In this document: piece after piece, positions 8,877 to 17,562 of the stretch
Numbering within the stretch: position 1 is the first letter of the stretch
Layout: every line of letters starts with the position of its first letter
From: Hyphomicrobium sp.
Lineage (GTDB): Bacteria; Pseudomonadota; Alphaproteobacteria; Rhizobiales; Hyphomicrobiaceae
Reading direction: 5' to 3'
Assembly: GCA_013141015.1 (NCBI GenBank)
Contig: JABFRT010000046.1
Span: forward strand, 62,001 to 126,000
Length of the DNA stretch: 64,000 nucleotides
Notes under the pieces: model-generated
The model's input: the letters and a program-made list of their open reading frames with translations, nothing else
Database searches by the model: none
Told to the model about the DNA's origin: nothing
Made by a program: the position numbers and the translations under genes

Positions 8877-10025
8877 ATGTCTCAAGCCGAGTCCGAAACA
8901 ATAGCCGGTGAGCGCGACAAGCACAGCGACACTCAAACAGTATCCTCCTCCCGTGAAACTCGCCGCCGCAACTCCGCAATCGCACTCGGCGGCGGGGCCA
9001 CGGCCGTCCTGCTCTGGCTCTTGTGGTCGGGTCCGGCGCCACAGCCAAAGGCCGAGTACGCCCGCGTGCAACAGACGGCTGTGTTTGAACCGGCGATAGA
9101 AAAGCCCGCACCCAAAGAATTGCCGCGTCTCGCGGCGATGATGGACATCAAGCCAGCACCGGTCATCGAGCCGCCGCCGCCAGCGCCGCCGCCCCCCGAT
9201 CCGATGCTGGAAGCGTCACGCAAGGCGCCGGTTCTGGCGGTTAGCAAGCGCGACTCGCTGTCATCGCGCACGTCTGCGATCACAACCGGCAGCATCGCGC
9301 TCGAGGGCGAGTCCGACGACAAAGGCCAATTCGAGCGCCGTCTGAAACCACCGAAGCTCGAAGGCGTGCGGGCTGGATTTCTCGGCAATCCCAACTTTGT
9401 CGTGCCGCAAGGGACCGCCATACCCTGCACGTTGGAGACGGCCATGCAGTCCGATCAACCGGGATTTGTGTCGTGTGTTATCCCGCGCGATGTGCTGGGG
9501 GCCAACGGCCGCGTGGTTCTTCTCGAACGCGGCACGCAAGTGACGGGGGAATACCGTGGGGGCTTAAAACAGGGACAGGTGCGCTTGCACGTGTTGTGGA
9601 GCCGGGCCCGGTCACCGGCGGGCGTCGTTGTCAAACTGGCCTCCCCGGCGACCGATCCGCTCGGTCGTGCCGGTGTCGGTGGTGAAGTCGATAACCACTG
9701 GTGGGAGCGGTTTGGGTCGGCGCTGCTGATGTCGGTCGTCGGTGATGGTATGCGGATGCTCACCAAAGCCGGTCAAGCCACGACGGGGGAGAGTTTCAAC
9801 GGCGTTGGCCAGGCCGGCAATCAGGCGGCAGCTATCGCGGTCGAGCAATCGATCAACATGCCGCCGACCCTGCACAAGGCGCAAGGCGAACTAGTGACGA
9901 TCTTCGTTGCCAGGGATTTGGATTTTTCCAGCGTTTACCGGCTGACGCTCGCTGCGCCGCCACTACCCCAAGACCCATGGATCACATCGACGGAGAAACA
10001 CGATGGGCGATCTCTCAAGGATTGA
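8877..10025 (+). CDS. virB10: VirB10/TrbI-type channel protein
   Basis: 382 residues. One transmembrane helix near residues 35-51 (IALGGGATAVLLWLLW) precedes a Pro-rich linker (EPPPPAPPPPDP) that spans the periplasm. The C-terminal TrbI domain shows QGTAIPCTLETAMQSDQPGFVSCVI, VLLERGTQVTGEYRGG and KAQGELVTIFVARDLDFSSVY, all standard for VirB10, which connects the cytoplasmic ATPases to the outer-membrane pore. Its last 23 bases overlap the start of virB11. Confidence 0.9.
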   Translation: MSQAESETIAGERDKHSDTQTVSSSRETRRRNSAIALGGGATAVLLWLLWSGPAPQPKAEYARVQQTAVFEPAIEKPAPKELPRLAAMMDIKPAPVIEPPPPAPPPPDPMLEASRKAPVLAVSKRDSLSSRTSAITTGSIALEGESDDKGQFERRLKPPKLEGVRAGFLGNPNFVVPQGTAIPCTLETAMQSDQPGFVSCVIPRDVLGANGRVVLLERGTQVTGEYRGGLKQGQVRLHVLWSRARSPAGVVVKLASPATDPLGRAGVGGEVDNHWWERFGSALLMSVVGDGMRMLTKAGQATTGESFNGVGQAGNQAAAIAVEQSINMPPTLHKAQGELVTIFVARDLDFSSVYRLTLAAPPLPQDPWITSTEKHDGRSLKD

Positions 10026-11055
10026 GACGGGCGATGGCCGCGAGGAAACCCGTCGCGCGATGCAAGAGCAGCTCGGCACTATGCAGGAGGTTATCGACCG
10101 GCCGGATGCGATCGAAGTTGTGATCAACCGGCCGGGGGAGATCTGGGTCGAAACCAGTCATGGTTGGGAGACGATTGCCAACCCCAGTATGACTTTCGTG
10201 CGTCTGGAACGTCTCGCCAAGGCGACGGCCGCTTATGCGGCGCAGGCGTTCCGCGACGAGCGGCCGATCCTATCGGCAGCGCTACCCTGCGGCGCCCGCA
10301 TTCAGATCGTCGGGCCGCCCGCAACAGCGGCGGGCGTCATTAGCGTCACCATCCGGAAGCCGTCGGCAAGAACGTGGTCACTGATTGAGTTGGAGAACGC
10401 GGGTCTCTTTACAGAAGCCGCGCAACGCCAAGAACAGAACAGCAACGATTGCGGCCTGCGGGCACTGCTCGATAGTGGAGACACAAAAGCGTTTCTCGCT
10501 GGCGCCGTGAAAGCGAAAAAGAATATTCTGATTTCCGGGGCGACGGGGTCGGGCAAGACGACGCTGTCCAAAGCCCTGATCGCAGAAATCCCAGGAACCG
10601 AGCGAATTATCACGATTGAAGATACGGCCGAACTGGTTGTGCCGCAGCAAAATCGTGTGGCATTGTTCTATCCCAAGGATGGCCCCATCGACGCCACGGG
10701 ACGTGTCCGGATCGGACCCAAAGACTTGCTCGAAAGCGCATTGCGCATGCGCCCTGACCGGATCTTGCTGCAAGAGTTGCGTGATGGCTCGGCGTTCTAC
10801 TATCTGCGCAACGTCAACAGCGGCCATCCGGGTTCGATCACCACGGTGCATGCCAATAGTTGCGCGCTCGCGGTTGAGCAGCTGACGCTGCTGGTCAAAG
10901 AAAGCGACGGCGGCCGTGACCTCACCCGCGCCGACATCCGCGAATTGGTTCACGCCACGGTCGACGTCGTCGTCCAATGCCAGAGGATCGGTGGCGCCTT
11001 CAAAGTCGTTGATGTCGCCCTCACCCAAAACGCCGACAGTCTACCGCACACCTAG
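10003..11055 (+). CDS. virB11: VirB11-type T4SS hexameric ATPase
   Basis: 350 residues. The nucleotide-binding core is complete: Walker A GATGSGKT (from about G179), Asp box TIEDTAELV, Walker B RMRPDRILLQELRDG and the His box SGHPGSITTVHANS. These identify the traffic ATPase that switches VirB4/VirD4 between pilus biogenesis and substrate transfer. It ends the operon; no VirD4/TraG gene follows. The start at 10003 lies inside the virB10 3' end in another frame. Confidence 0.92.
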   Translation: MGDLSRIETGDGREETRRAMQEQLGTMQEVIDRPDAIEVVINRPGEIWVETSHGWETIANPSMTFVRLERLAKATAAYAAQAFRDERPILSAALPCGARIQIVGPPATAAGVISVTIRKPSARTWSLIELENAGLFTEAAQRQEQNSNDCGLRALLDSGDTKAFLAGAVKAKKNILISGATGSGKTTLSKALIAEIPGTERIITIEDTAELVVPQQNRVALFYPKDGPIDATGRVRIGPKDLLESALRMRPDRILLQELRDGSAFYYLRNVNSGHPGSITTVHANSCALAVEQLTLLVKESDGGRDLTRADIRELVHATVDVVVQCQRIGGAFKVVDVALTQNADSLPHT

Positions 11056-11239
11056 TGTAAGAGCGCACGTTCCCTGTTCGGCGAAGCCGCTGACACTGGC
11101 AACGTTCCCCGTCCCGGCTCCCTCAGAATGGCATCAGGGCCAGGACCGCCGTCACCCGAAGGGCCGCAACTTCAGTGGAGGAGCGCTTCAGCGCTTGACG
11201 GCGGTGCGCCCGATGCGAGGTTCAATTGACCGGTCCTCA

Positions 11240-11282
11240 AAAAGAAGAAAGCGAAAACTGCGCCGGGGCAGAGCCCGGCGCA
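11240..11282 (-). terminator. rho-independent terminator between virB11 and the ArdC-like gene
   Basis: TGCGCCGGG at 11259 and CCCGGCGCA ending at 11282 form a perfect nine-base stem with a six-base loop. Read on the minus strand, the hairpin is followed by a T-rich tract (GTTTTCGCTTTCTTCTTTTT), so it best terminates the minus-strand ArdC-like gene. It may also slow read-through from virB11. Confidence 0.65.
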
Positions 11283-11291
11283 TTGAAGCCG

Positions 11292-12203
11292 CTACGCGGC
11301 GGCCGGGGTCTCGGCAGGCTGCACCTCCGAAAGGGCTTTCAGGTATGCCATTGCCTGGTTGGCCTTAGCAGCGGCCGTAAAGATTGCGCGGCTGTCGGTT
11401 TTGAGGAGTTGAAGGTACTGAGCGATGTACTGGGCGTGGTCGGCGCGTGGCGTGCAGGCGATACCAAGATCGGCTGAGATAAAGGCGGAACTCAATTCGG
11501 CGACAATTTCTTCGGCTGCATAGGCGGCGTCGCCGAAGCGTTTGCCGAAGTCGCGATTGAGACGGTGCTTGGCGCCGCTCCAGTGACCAAGCTCGTGGGC
11601 GAGAGTTGACATGTAGCTTTCGTCGCGCGCCATTGTCGTGGTTCCGCAGAAGCGGGTTTCATCCGGCATCCGGATGGTGTCGGTCGACGGCTGATAGAAG
11701 GCCCGGTCACCGCCGTGGGTAATCACGGCACCGGTTGCGGCCACGAAGGCATTGAAGCTCTCAGCACGCACGACTGGTCCAAGATCAGGAATCGCAGCGG
11801 GCTCAGGAAAGCCATCGACCTGCGCGCAGTTGAAGACCGCTGAGGTCCGGGCGACCCGGCGCTGACCGTCATCATCTGAATTTTCCGGATCGGCAGTCAC
11901 CTCAAAGGATTTGTAGAACACGACGGGCGTGGATTTTTCACCCTTGCGGACTTGGCAGCCGAGTTCTGCAAACTGGCGGTAGGTCGCCCAAATGGGAGAC
12001 TTGAACCCGTGCTGTTCGGCCGAGACCCAAAGCACCAGTGTGTTGATGCCTTGATAGCTCTTCTTGGTCAGTGCGTTTTCCGGCATGAACAGCGGCGCTG
12101 TCGCATCGCGATGCCACGGCATAGCGGGTTTACCGGGATTGGCTTCGATAGCAGAAATGATTGACTGCGTGACGGTATCATAGAGTGAAGGTTTGGAAGT
12201 CAT
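11292..12203 (-). CDS. ArdC-like antirestriction protein with zincin metallopeptidase domain
   Basis: 303 residues. The N-terminal part (SLYDTVTQSIISAIEANPGKPAMPWHRD ... NALTKKSYQGINTLVLW ... WATYRQFAELGCQVRKGEKSTPVVFYK) is the ssDNA-binding ArdC N-terminal domain. The C-terminal half holds the zinc-protease motif HELGHWSGAKHRLNRDF followed by YAAEEIVAELSSAF, whose Glu is the likely third ligand. Such proteins are carried by conjugative plasmids and integrative elements to protect incoming DNA from restriction. Start ATG 12203 has AAGGACA upstream; a longer frame to 12377 lacks domain content. Convergent with the virB operon. Confidence 0.88.
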   Translation of the reverse strand: MTSKPSLYDTVTQSIISAIEANPGKPAMPWHRDATAPLFMPENALTKKSYQGINTLVLWVSAEQHGFKSPIWATYRQFAELGCQVRKGEKSTPVVFYKSFEVTADPENSDDDGQRRVARTSAVFNCAQVDGFPEPAAIPDLGPVVRAESFNAFVAATGAVITHGGDRAFYQPSTDTIRMPDETRFCGTTTMARDESYMSTLAHELGHWSGAKHRLNRDFGKRFGDAAYAAEEIVAELSSAFISADLGIACTPRADHAQYIAQYLQLLKTDSRAIFTAAAKANQAMAYLKALSEVQPAETPAAA

Positions 12204-12955
12204 TTCGTTGTCCTTGATATCCGGACCGCCCGATTGCGGTCTCGATGCCCGGACAAAGGCGCGGAGCCTAGGCGGCGCTGTCACAACCTCGCGACTTCGC
12301 GACCCAACAGGCGCGCTGCTGCAGGGGCCCTGCGCCCCGAAGCGAGCGGGTTTGAGCAGCGCCGTGATCTGCGCCACAACGGGCAGCTGAGAGACCGCAG
12401 AAGGGGTGGCATCGTGACAATGCTTCAGGCATCGGCCAAGAAAGATCAGTGTGGAACGAGCGACGGCAAATCTGTGTGGACTGAATTGGGAATCTTCTCC
12501 CGGAATGGCTGCAGAGCCAACGGTCGCAGTTCAGAGGCCCATGACACGGCGCAAGGCTAAGAATATGCCATCACATCAGTTTTCGGCGGAATGCGGATAT
12601 TTGCGTGATTTAATCTATTGGTGCGGCGACGGTGGATGTGGAGTGTCTGCGGACATCGGTTGCGGACAAAAGTTAGTGTCCCAAGACGCGCAAATACGCG
12701 TCCGGATTGCCTCCTAAAACGGACTGATCATTGAGACGCCTAGTGGCAAGCCAAAATTGTTCATCGCGTTCGCGTGTTGCAATGGTCCGACACCGACCGC
12801 CGACGACCCGTCGAGATGGGCCATTAGCGGCAAAGTGGGAGGGCGATGTTCAGTTCACCTGTTGTTTTGAAGCTGGTGCTTGCATGGCTCGCCATGGGCG
12901 TCTGCTATCGAAGACGGAGCGGACGTTCCGCTGGTCTGAGTGCCCCGAGGCTCGT
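12204..12955. other. intergenic stretch without a supportable gene
   Basis: About 750 bases between the ArdC-like gene and the inverted-repeat element. Short frames exist but none shows a recognisable motif, a good ribosome-binding site or consistent codon use. A segment near 12800-12830 (CCCGTCGAGATGGGCCATTAGCGG) resembles intergenic sequence near 35037-35062, suggesting remnants of dispersed repeats. Confidence 0.5.
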
Positions 12956-13096
12956 GGCCCTAACCAACGTTACGCTGCGGCGCACGGGGACGGTCGGCAT
13001 TCGGCACATCGCGTCGCGACGGTCGGAGCATCGAGCGAACCGTCGTGAACGCAGGCAGTCCGGACTACGACTGAACCGCGCTCAAGCCCGCCCGTG
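12956..13096 (+). repeat. left arm of ~140 bp inverted repeat
   Basis: The segment from GGCCCTAACCAACG to CCCGCCCGTG is repeated in reverse complement at 13933-14073 with only a handful of substitutions in about 140 bases. The two arms enclose roughly 840 bases that carry a zinc-ribbon gene. Neither arm shows recognisable coding content. Confidence 0.85.
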
Positions 13097-13099
13097 CCC

Positions 13100-13309
13100 C
13101 TAAGCGTACTCTATGCCGGTGGGTAACAAGCATGTTGCATCGAGCGTCGGCGGAGAGCCAAATATTCTGTGCGTTCCAACAACTAGACGGGCCGGATCGG
13201 ACGCCTGTGAAAGTTCCATTTCACGCATCGGTGTCAAATCAACTCGAAAAAATCCGTCCTTGGCATTGCCTCGCGTGCATTGGCAGCCAATTTCAAAAAT
13301 ATGTGACAC
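13100..13309 (-). CDS. small hypothetical protein, possibly coupled to the zinc-ribbon gene
   Basis: A 69-residue frame whose GTG start overlaps the TAG stop of the upstream zinc-ribbon gene by one base (TAGTG), an arrangement often seen in coupled genes. The protein (starts MSHIFEIGCQC, ends LLPTGIEYA) resembles nothing I recognise, although FFRVDLTPMREMELS followed by a short beta-rich tail is compatible with a small folded domain. It lies wholly inside the inverted repeat. It may be a chance frame. Confidence 0.3.
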   Translation of the reverse strand: MSHIFEIGCQCTRGNAKDGFFRVDLTPMREMELSQASDPARLVVGTHRIFGSPPTLDATCLLPTGIEYA

Positions 13310-13680
13310 TACGGCAGGCGTGATAGGCGACTTCGAAGTTTACCAAGTTGGCCTTGCAAGAACCTGATCGTACTCGCTCGACCCTTGTTGATTGGTCTCA
13401 GCCGGAGTTCGTCGATTTTGGCTTCCAACCGATGTACTTGGCTATTGCCTCTCTCAAGTTCGATTGATCGACTGCGATCTCGTTGATCCAGGAGCCAATT
13501 GCGCAACTCCAACCATTGCTTCGGTTTTGAATTCGGTGGAACCTGGATCTTCGTTCCTAGCCACGTACATAACTCACCGCACTTGGGGCACCGGACAAAT
13601 CTGGATCGGCTCGGCAGCTCAATCCTGGGTCTCCGCACGGAGATACGACAATTGAAGCAGGCAAACGTATGGCTACTCAT
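13309..13680 (-). CDS. zinc-ribbon small protein of unknown function
   Basis: About 123 residues. The N-terminal half has two CxxC knuckles (CFNC at about residue 8 and CPKCGELC about 20 residues later), followed by TKIQVPPNSKPKQW, the pattern of a small rhizobial zinc-ribbon family. The C-terminal half is a basic, Leu/Arg-rich helix (IELERGNSQVHRLEAKIDELRLR...LRSRLSRL), probably a short coiled coil. Start at 13680 (MSSHTF) is chosen because the homologous-looking part begins there. It is the main gene between two inverted ~140 bp arms. A nucleic-acid role is only a guess. Confidence 0.6.
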   Translation of the reverse strand: MSSHTFACFNCRISVRRPRIELPSRSRFVRCPKCGELCTWLGTKIQVPPNSKPKQWLELRNWLLDQRDRSRSIELERGNSQVHRLEAKIDELRLRPINKGRASTIRFLQGQLGKLRSRLSRLP

Positions 13681-13932
13681 GGTCGGTGAGATCCATTGGC
13701 ACTGGGCATTTTTAGCACGGGTAGCCGTAGTACGAAACTTTGAAAACCTGAGGCCGCGAGTCCACACTTGACCCGTTTCGAAATTGAGAACGGAAGCGGT
13801 TTAGGGTTCTAACCTGCCATTACCGAAAAGAACGGACAAGAGCTGGGTCCTTGCGGTGCACAAATCGCACGCTGCCAAGACTGTCCTTTTGCATCATGAG
13901 TGTTGAGCCCGTGCACTTCGTCAGCAGTGGGT

Positions 13933-14073
13933 CACGGGCGGGCTTGAGCGCCGTTCAGTCGTAGTCCGGACTGCCTCCGTTCACGACGGTTCGCTCGATG
14001 CTCCGCCCGGCGCGACGCGATGTGCCGAATGCCGACCGTCCTCGTGCGCCGCAGCGTAACGTTGGTTAGGGCC
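13933..14073 (-). repeat. right arm of ~140 bp inverted repeat
   Basis: Reverse complement of 12956-13096. Its outer end (GGTTAGGGCC) runs exactly into the left end of IS copy 1, sharing the GGCC, so the IS inserted at, or created, this boundary. Confidence 0.85.
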
Positions 14074-15678
14074 GATTTTGTTGCAGAAGTCGGCGGGGTC
14101 GCCGCTCTCAGCCGGGGCTGATTTTTGAAAGATTGGGCTCGCGCTCTCTTGCCGCTTGCCCTGCCCGGGCTACGGCGACGCATCCGAACTGACGCCTGAC
14201 GCGACCAACGCAACGCAACTGGACGCTACGCACAGTGCGGCATGGCATTGTCCGGAGGATGCGCTGTGAGCTTGGCGAGGCGACGGAGGTTCTGAGCGAT
14301 TGCGGCAAGCGTGAACTCGAATTGCGCGCCGGCTGGTCCGCGCAATCGCAGGCGGCCAAGGCGCAGAATGCGCTTCAGATGCGCAAATAGCATTTCGACC
14401 TTCTTGCGATCGCGGCGTGTCTGCTCATAGGCGGCCGTCTTGGCGATGGCGCGGGCGACGTCGCGTGCCGCCTCGTACTCATGACGCGTGATCTTCCGGC
14501 TCGGCGAGTTCGGGCAGCATCTCGGTTTTGAGCGGACAATCGCGGCAATCGGCGACGCGCGAAATAGAGACCATGTTGTCGCCACGTGATCCGCGTGACC
14601 CGCTCGAGCGCGGCAGTATCTTACCGTTGAGGCAGATGTAGCAATCGTGTGCATCGTCGTAGATGAAGTCCTCGCGGCTGAACGTGCCCGTCGTCGCGCC
14701 TCGACTTGTCGATCACCGGGATTGTGCGGCGCGTGTTCTTCTCATCGACCAGAAAAGTTGGGCGCCGAACCAGGTATCGGCACCAATCGGGCTTGATGCC
14801 GAACGTTTTCTTGCGATTTCGTTCGATCATCGTCTGCGACGCACCAACTTCTGCTTGGCGTATGGCGCGCGAGGCTTCGACGTCCATGATGATGCCGAAC
14901 TTGACGTCGATGAGATAGTTGTCCGCGTAGGCGAAAGAACGCAGCGTTCTGAGCGCACCCGTCCATTGCGCGCGGCCGGATCGGTAAGCGCCACGAACTC
15001 GGTACCACGTCGCTGGCGGCGCCCCAGGCTGGGTCGTCGAGATTGGCGAGATAGTCCTGCACGGCGCGCTCGACGGTCGCCGGATCAATGTCGTGGCTCC
15101 ACTCGTCGCCGGGTGTTGATCCGCACTTGTTGGCGTCGGCTGCGATCAGGCTCGCATCGACCGCGAAACCGATGCCGCCGACGAGATCAGCTTTGATGCA
15201 GGCAGCAACGACGCGCTCGAACACCTGGCGGAAAATGTCGTGCTCGCGGAAACGCTCATTGCGGCGCGCGTGAAGGCGGAGTGATCGGGGATCTTGTCTT
15301 CGATACCGAGACCACAGAACCACGGTAGGCAAGGTTGAGCTGAACTTCGCGGCAGAGCGCGCGTTCCGAGCGAATGGCAAAGACATAACCGATAACCAGC
15401 ATCGGCGCATGAGTTCCGGATCGATCGAGTAGAAACCGGGTATGTGAATAGTGCGGCGCGAGCTCCTTGTGCAGCCAGGAGAGGTCGAGAACCGCCGCGA
15501 TCCGACGCACCAGATGATCGCCCGGCACGACCCGCCTCAAGATCAAAGGCATAGAATAGTTGGCCCTGCTCGAACTTGCGCCGCCCCATCATCGAACTGC
15601 TCCGTCGATGCCGCCATCTCAACGAAGGGAATCACGGTTCGCCGGGCCTCTCAAGCCAGTTCTGCAACAAAATCGGCC
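14070..15678 (-). mobile_element. IS1182-family insertion sequence, copy 1 (degenerate)
   Basis: About 1.6 kb bounded by perfect 19-base terminal inverted repeats, GGCCGATTTTGTTGCAGAA on the left and its complement on the right. It is nearly identical to the element at 44472-46087 except for many small insertions and deletions. No convincing target-site duplication is visible (left flank ...GGTTAG, right flank ATGTGC...). It lies 12 bases beyond the stop of the TSUP permease gene. Confidence 0.9.
14226..15592 (-). pseudogene. IS1182-family transposase broken by multiple frameshifts
   Basis: Corresponds to the intact 457-residue transposase of copy 2. Here the frame is split into at least four pieces (about 15592-15410, 15410-14750, 15088-14621 and 14654-14226). 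Compared with copy 2 there are extra single bases (for example an added T near 14523, an added C near 14693, an added T near 14724) and deletions, including a loss of roughly 15 bases around 14770-14785. The catalytic regions can still be recognised (VDASLIAADANK; VEMLFAHLKRI). It should be inactive as read, although copy 2 could mobilise it in trans because both ends are intact. Confidence 0.9.
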
Positions 15679-15689
15679 ATGTGCAGACT

Positions 15690-16502
15690 TCAACGATGCT
15701 GCCAGATCTTCACTGACGACAGGACCAGAATGACTGCAAGGATAGGCAGCAGTACTGCGCCGGACACGACGCCGAGTAGCAGGCCGCCGATAAAGGTGCC
15801 AACCAGAGAGCCTGTCGCCATGACAACAAGGAAACTCTTATTCATGCCTATCACCGCGAAACTGCCATCGCGGCTATAACGAGTGAATCCCACCAGCATG
15901 GTCGGAAGGCTGACTGCAAGCGACAGACTACCCGCTAGCTTGATATCCGCGCCGAACAGCAGCACCAGCGTTGGGATCAAAAGCTCGCCGCCGGCAACGC
16001 CGAGCAGGGATGCAACCACGCCAATCGCAAAGCCAGCCACTACGCCTGCGGCAACTAGCTCTATGCCGAAAAGTGAAGGAACTGATGGGGCGGTCGCGTC
16101 ATGCGCAAACAGCAGTACCACCGCTATCACAACCGATAACACTGCGATAACCTGATACAGCAACTCCTGCTTCATCTTCACCGCCCAACTCGCGCCGAAC
16201 CAAGCGCCCAGCAGGCTACCGCAGAGTAGATTGACGATGATCGGCCAGTTGGTGGCAATCGCCGAAAACGGCACGGTCGCAGCGCGGAATGGCAACGCCG
16301 ACGCAACCACCACCAAGCTCATTGCCTTGTTTAGGATCACCGCTTCAAGCGCCGCAAAACGGAAAAAGCTGATTAGCAAGGGTAGCCGAAACTCGGCGCC
16401 GCCAAGGCCAATCAAGCCGCCAAGTGCACCGATGACTGCGCCAGCGCTAAAGGCCGACGTAGGTTGTTTGCCACCGATGCCAGTGTCAGACCTTTGATCC
16501 AT
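15690..16502 (-). CDS. TSUP (TauE/SafE) family membrane permease
   Basis: 270 residues with about seven to eight hydrophobic helices. Both TSUP halves are seen: GAVIGALGGLIGLGGAEFRLPLLI near the N-terminus and VAGFAIGVVASLLGVAGGELLIPTLVLLFG in the middle, each with the G-x-GGG/GGE loop typical of the family. Members export or import sulphite, sulphoacetate, thiosulphate or other organosulphur anions; the substrate here is not evident. Start at 16502 (MDQRSD) is chosen over an upstream frame. It is divergent from the copper-efflux genes, and its 3' end abuts IS copy 1. Confidence 0.85.
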   Translation of the reverse strand: MDQRSDTGIGGKQPTSAFSAGAVIGALGGLIGLGGAEFRLPLLISFFRFAALEAVILNKAMSLVVVASALPFRAATVPFSAIATNWPIIVNLLCGSLLGAWFGASWAVKMKQELLYQVIAVLSVVIAVVLLFAHDATAPSVPSLFGIELVAAGVVAGFAIGVVASLLGVAGGELLIPTLVLLFGADIKLAGSLSLAVSLPTMLVGFTRYSRDGSFAVIGMNKSFLVVMATGSLVGTFIGGLLLGVVSGAVLLPILAVILVLSSVKIWQHR

Positions 16503-16637
16503 CGGGTAAGCTTTGGAGCCGACTTGTAATCTTGAATACACCAAGCTTTGCCATCTAAGCAATGGGTTTGAGCGGGATCAACGCTAAACTGACGATGGGG
16601 CGCGATAAATCCGGTCAGTATTGTTTACCGCAATGAT

Positions 16638-17060
16638 ATGTGGCACATTTTAAAAATGAGATCGCGCTTTCTCCAGCGCTGGATGTTAATCCTCGGCATG
16701 GTCGCCATGCTAGGGGCGCTCTTTATCGCGCCTGCAACATCAACTTTCGCTGCGCCCAAGGCGGTCGATTCTCATGCGGCTTCAGCGGTTGCCGAAATGC
16801 CTTGCCACAAAACTTCAGACCACCAGCAAAGCAGTCAGAAGCCAAGCAGCGATAGTCCTGCCAAGCCATGTCCTGCATGCCCCGACCATGGATGTCCTAT
16901 GCTTGGGGCCTGCATGGCCAAGTGCTTCCAGACAATGGCAGCGCCTGATGACGGCCTTGCTGTAACTATCGCAGTGATCAATGGGCGGATATTGTCTGCG
17001 CCGTCTCTCGTACCAGCAAGCTCCCTGATACCTCCGCTTCTCCGACCTCCGAGCGTCTGA
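16638..17060 (+). CDS. exported Cys/His-rich small protein of the copper-efflux locus
   Basis: 140 residues (or 134 if the internal ATG at 16656 is used). A hydrophobic N-terminus (WMLILGMVAMLGALFIAPATSTFAA) is a signal peptide or anchor. The mature part has MPCHKTSDH, a Ser/Lys/Pro linker and a CPACPDHGCPMLGACMAKC cluster: six Cys with His and Met close together, a clear thiol/thioether metal-binding patch. The C-terminus is hydrophobic and ends in LIPPLLRPPSV. It is the first gene of a cluster with cusB and cusA. Periplasmic binding of copper is the likely role, inferred from residues and position; I know no family name. Confidence 0.6.
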   Translation: MWHILKMRSRFLQRWMLILGMVAMLGALFIAPATSTFAAPKAVDSHAASAVAEMPCHKTSDHQQSSQKPSSDSPAKPCPACPDHGCPMLGACMAKCFQTMAAPDDGLAVTIAVINGRILSAPSLVPASSLIPPLLRPPSV

Positions 17061-17166
17061 ACCGCGCCCACATCACGCGTGCGCATGATTGCGGCGCGTG
17101 CCCGGCTGCGTCTGTGCGTTGGCATAGGTGCCCGCACATGGTTTACGACAACAGGAGACATTCCAA

Positions 17167-17562
17167 ATGAAACGCAATTTCTTGCGTGCGGCTGCCGTAG
17201 GCACCGCGCTTTTTACTGCTATGCCGGCCCCGGTTCTGGCTGCCGGAAAGGACTACGAGTTCCAACTCATCGAAAAGGAAGTCAAACAAGGAGTCGAAAC
17301 GATTGCGGTAAAGCTGATCCATAAGACTTCCGGCAGGGCAATTCCAGATGCGGTTATTTTCGCAAAACGGATCGACATGGGGCCAGACAAAATGGAGGCG
17401 ATGACCGCGCCTCTCGAGCCGCTGCCCTCAACTGAAACAGGCGTCTACAGTTTCAAGACCGATCTGACGATGGCTGGCAACTGGGCGCTATCACTTGGAG
17501 CAAAGGTCCAAGGCGAAGCGGAGACCGTCCAGAGCAAGCTGATCGTGAAGGCAACGCCATGA
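17167..17562 (+). CDS. FixH/YtkA-like periplasmic protein
   Basis: 131 residues with a signal peptide (RNFLRAAAVGTALFTAMPAPVLAAG). The rest forms a small beta domain: DYEFQLIEKEVKQGVETIAVKLIHKTSGRAIPDAVIFAKRIDM ... MTAPLEPLPSTETGVYSFKTDLTMAGNWALSLGAKVQGEAETV, which matches the YtkA/FixH pattern (GxY.f...l.m.G.W.l.v) found beside heavy-metal efflux adaptors. AGGAGA precedes the ATG at 17167. The stop overlaps the cusB start (ATGA), so the two are probably made together. Confidence 0.75.
   Translation: MKRNFLRAAAVGTALFTAMPAPVLAAGKDYEFQLIEKEVKQGVETIAVKLIHKTSGRAIPDAVIFAKRIDMGPDKMEAMTAPLEPLPSTETGVYSFKTDLTMAGNWALSLGAKVQGEAETVQSKLIVKATP

Noticed and set aside
12451-12717. 88-residue plus-strand frame in the spacer after the ArdC-like gene
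   Set aside because: No ribosome site or motif, and the region appears decayed.
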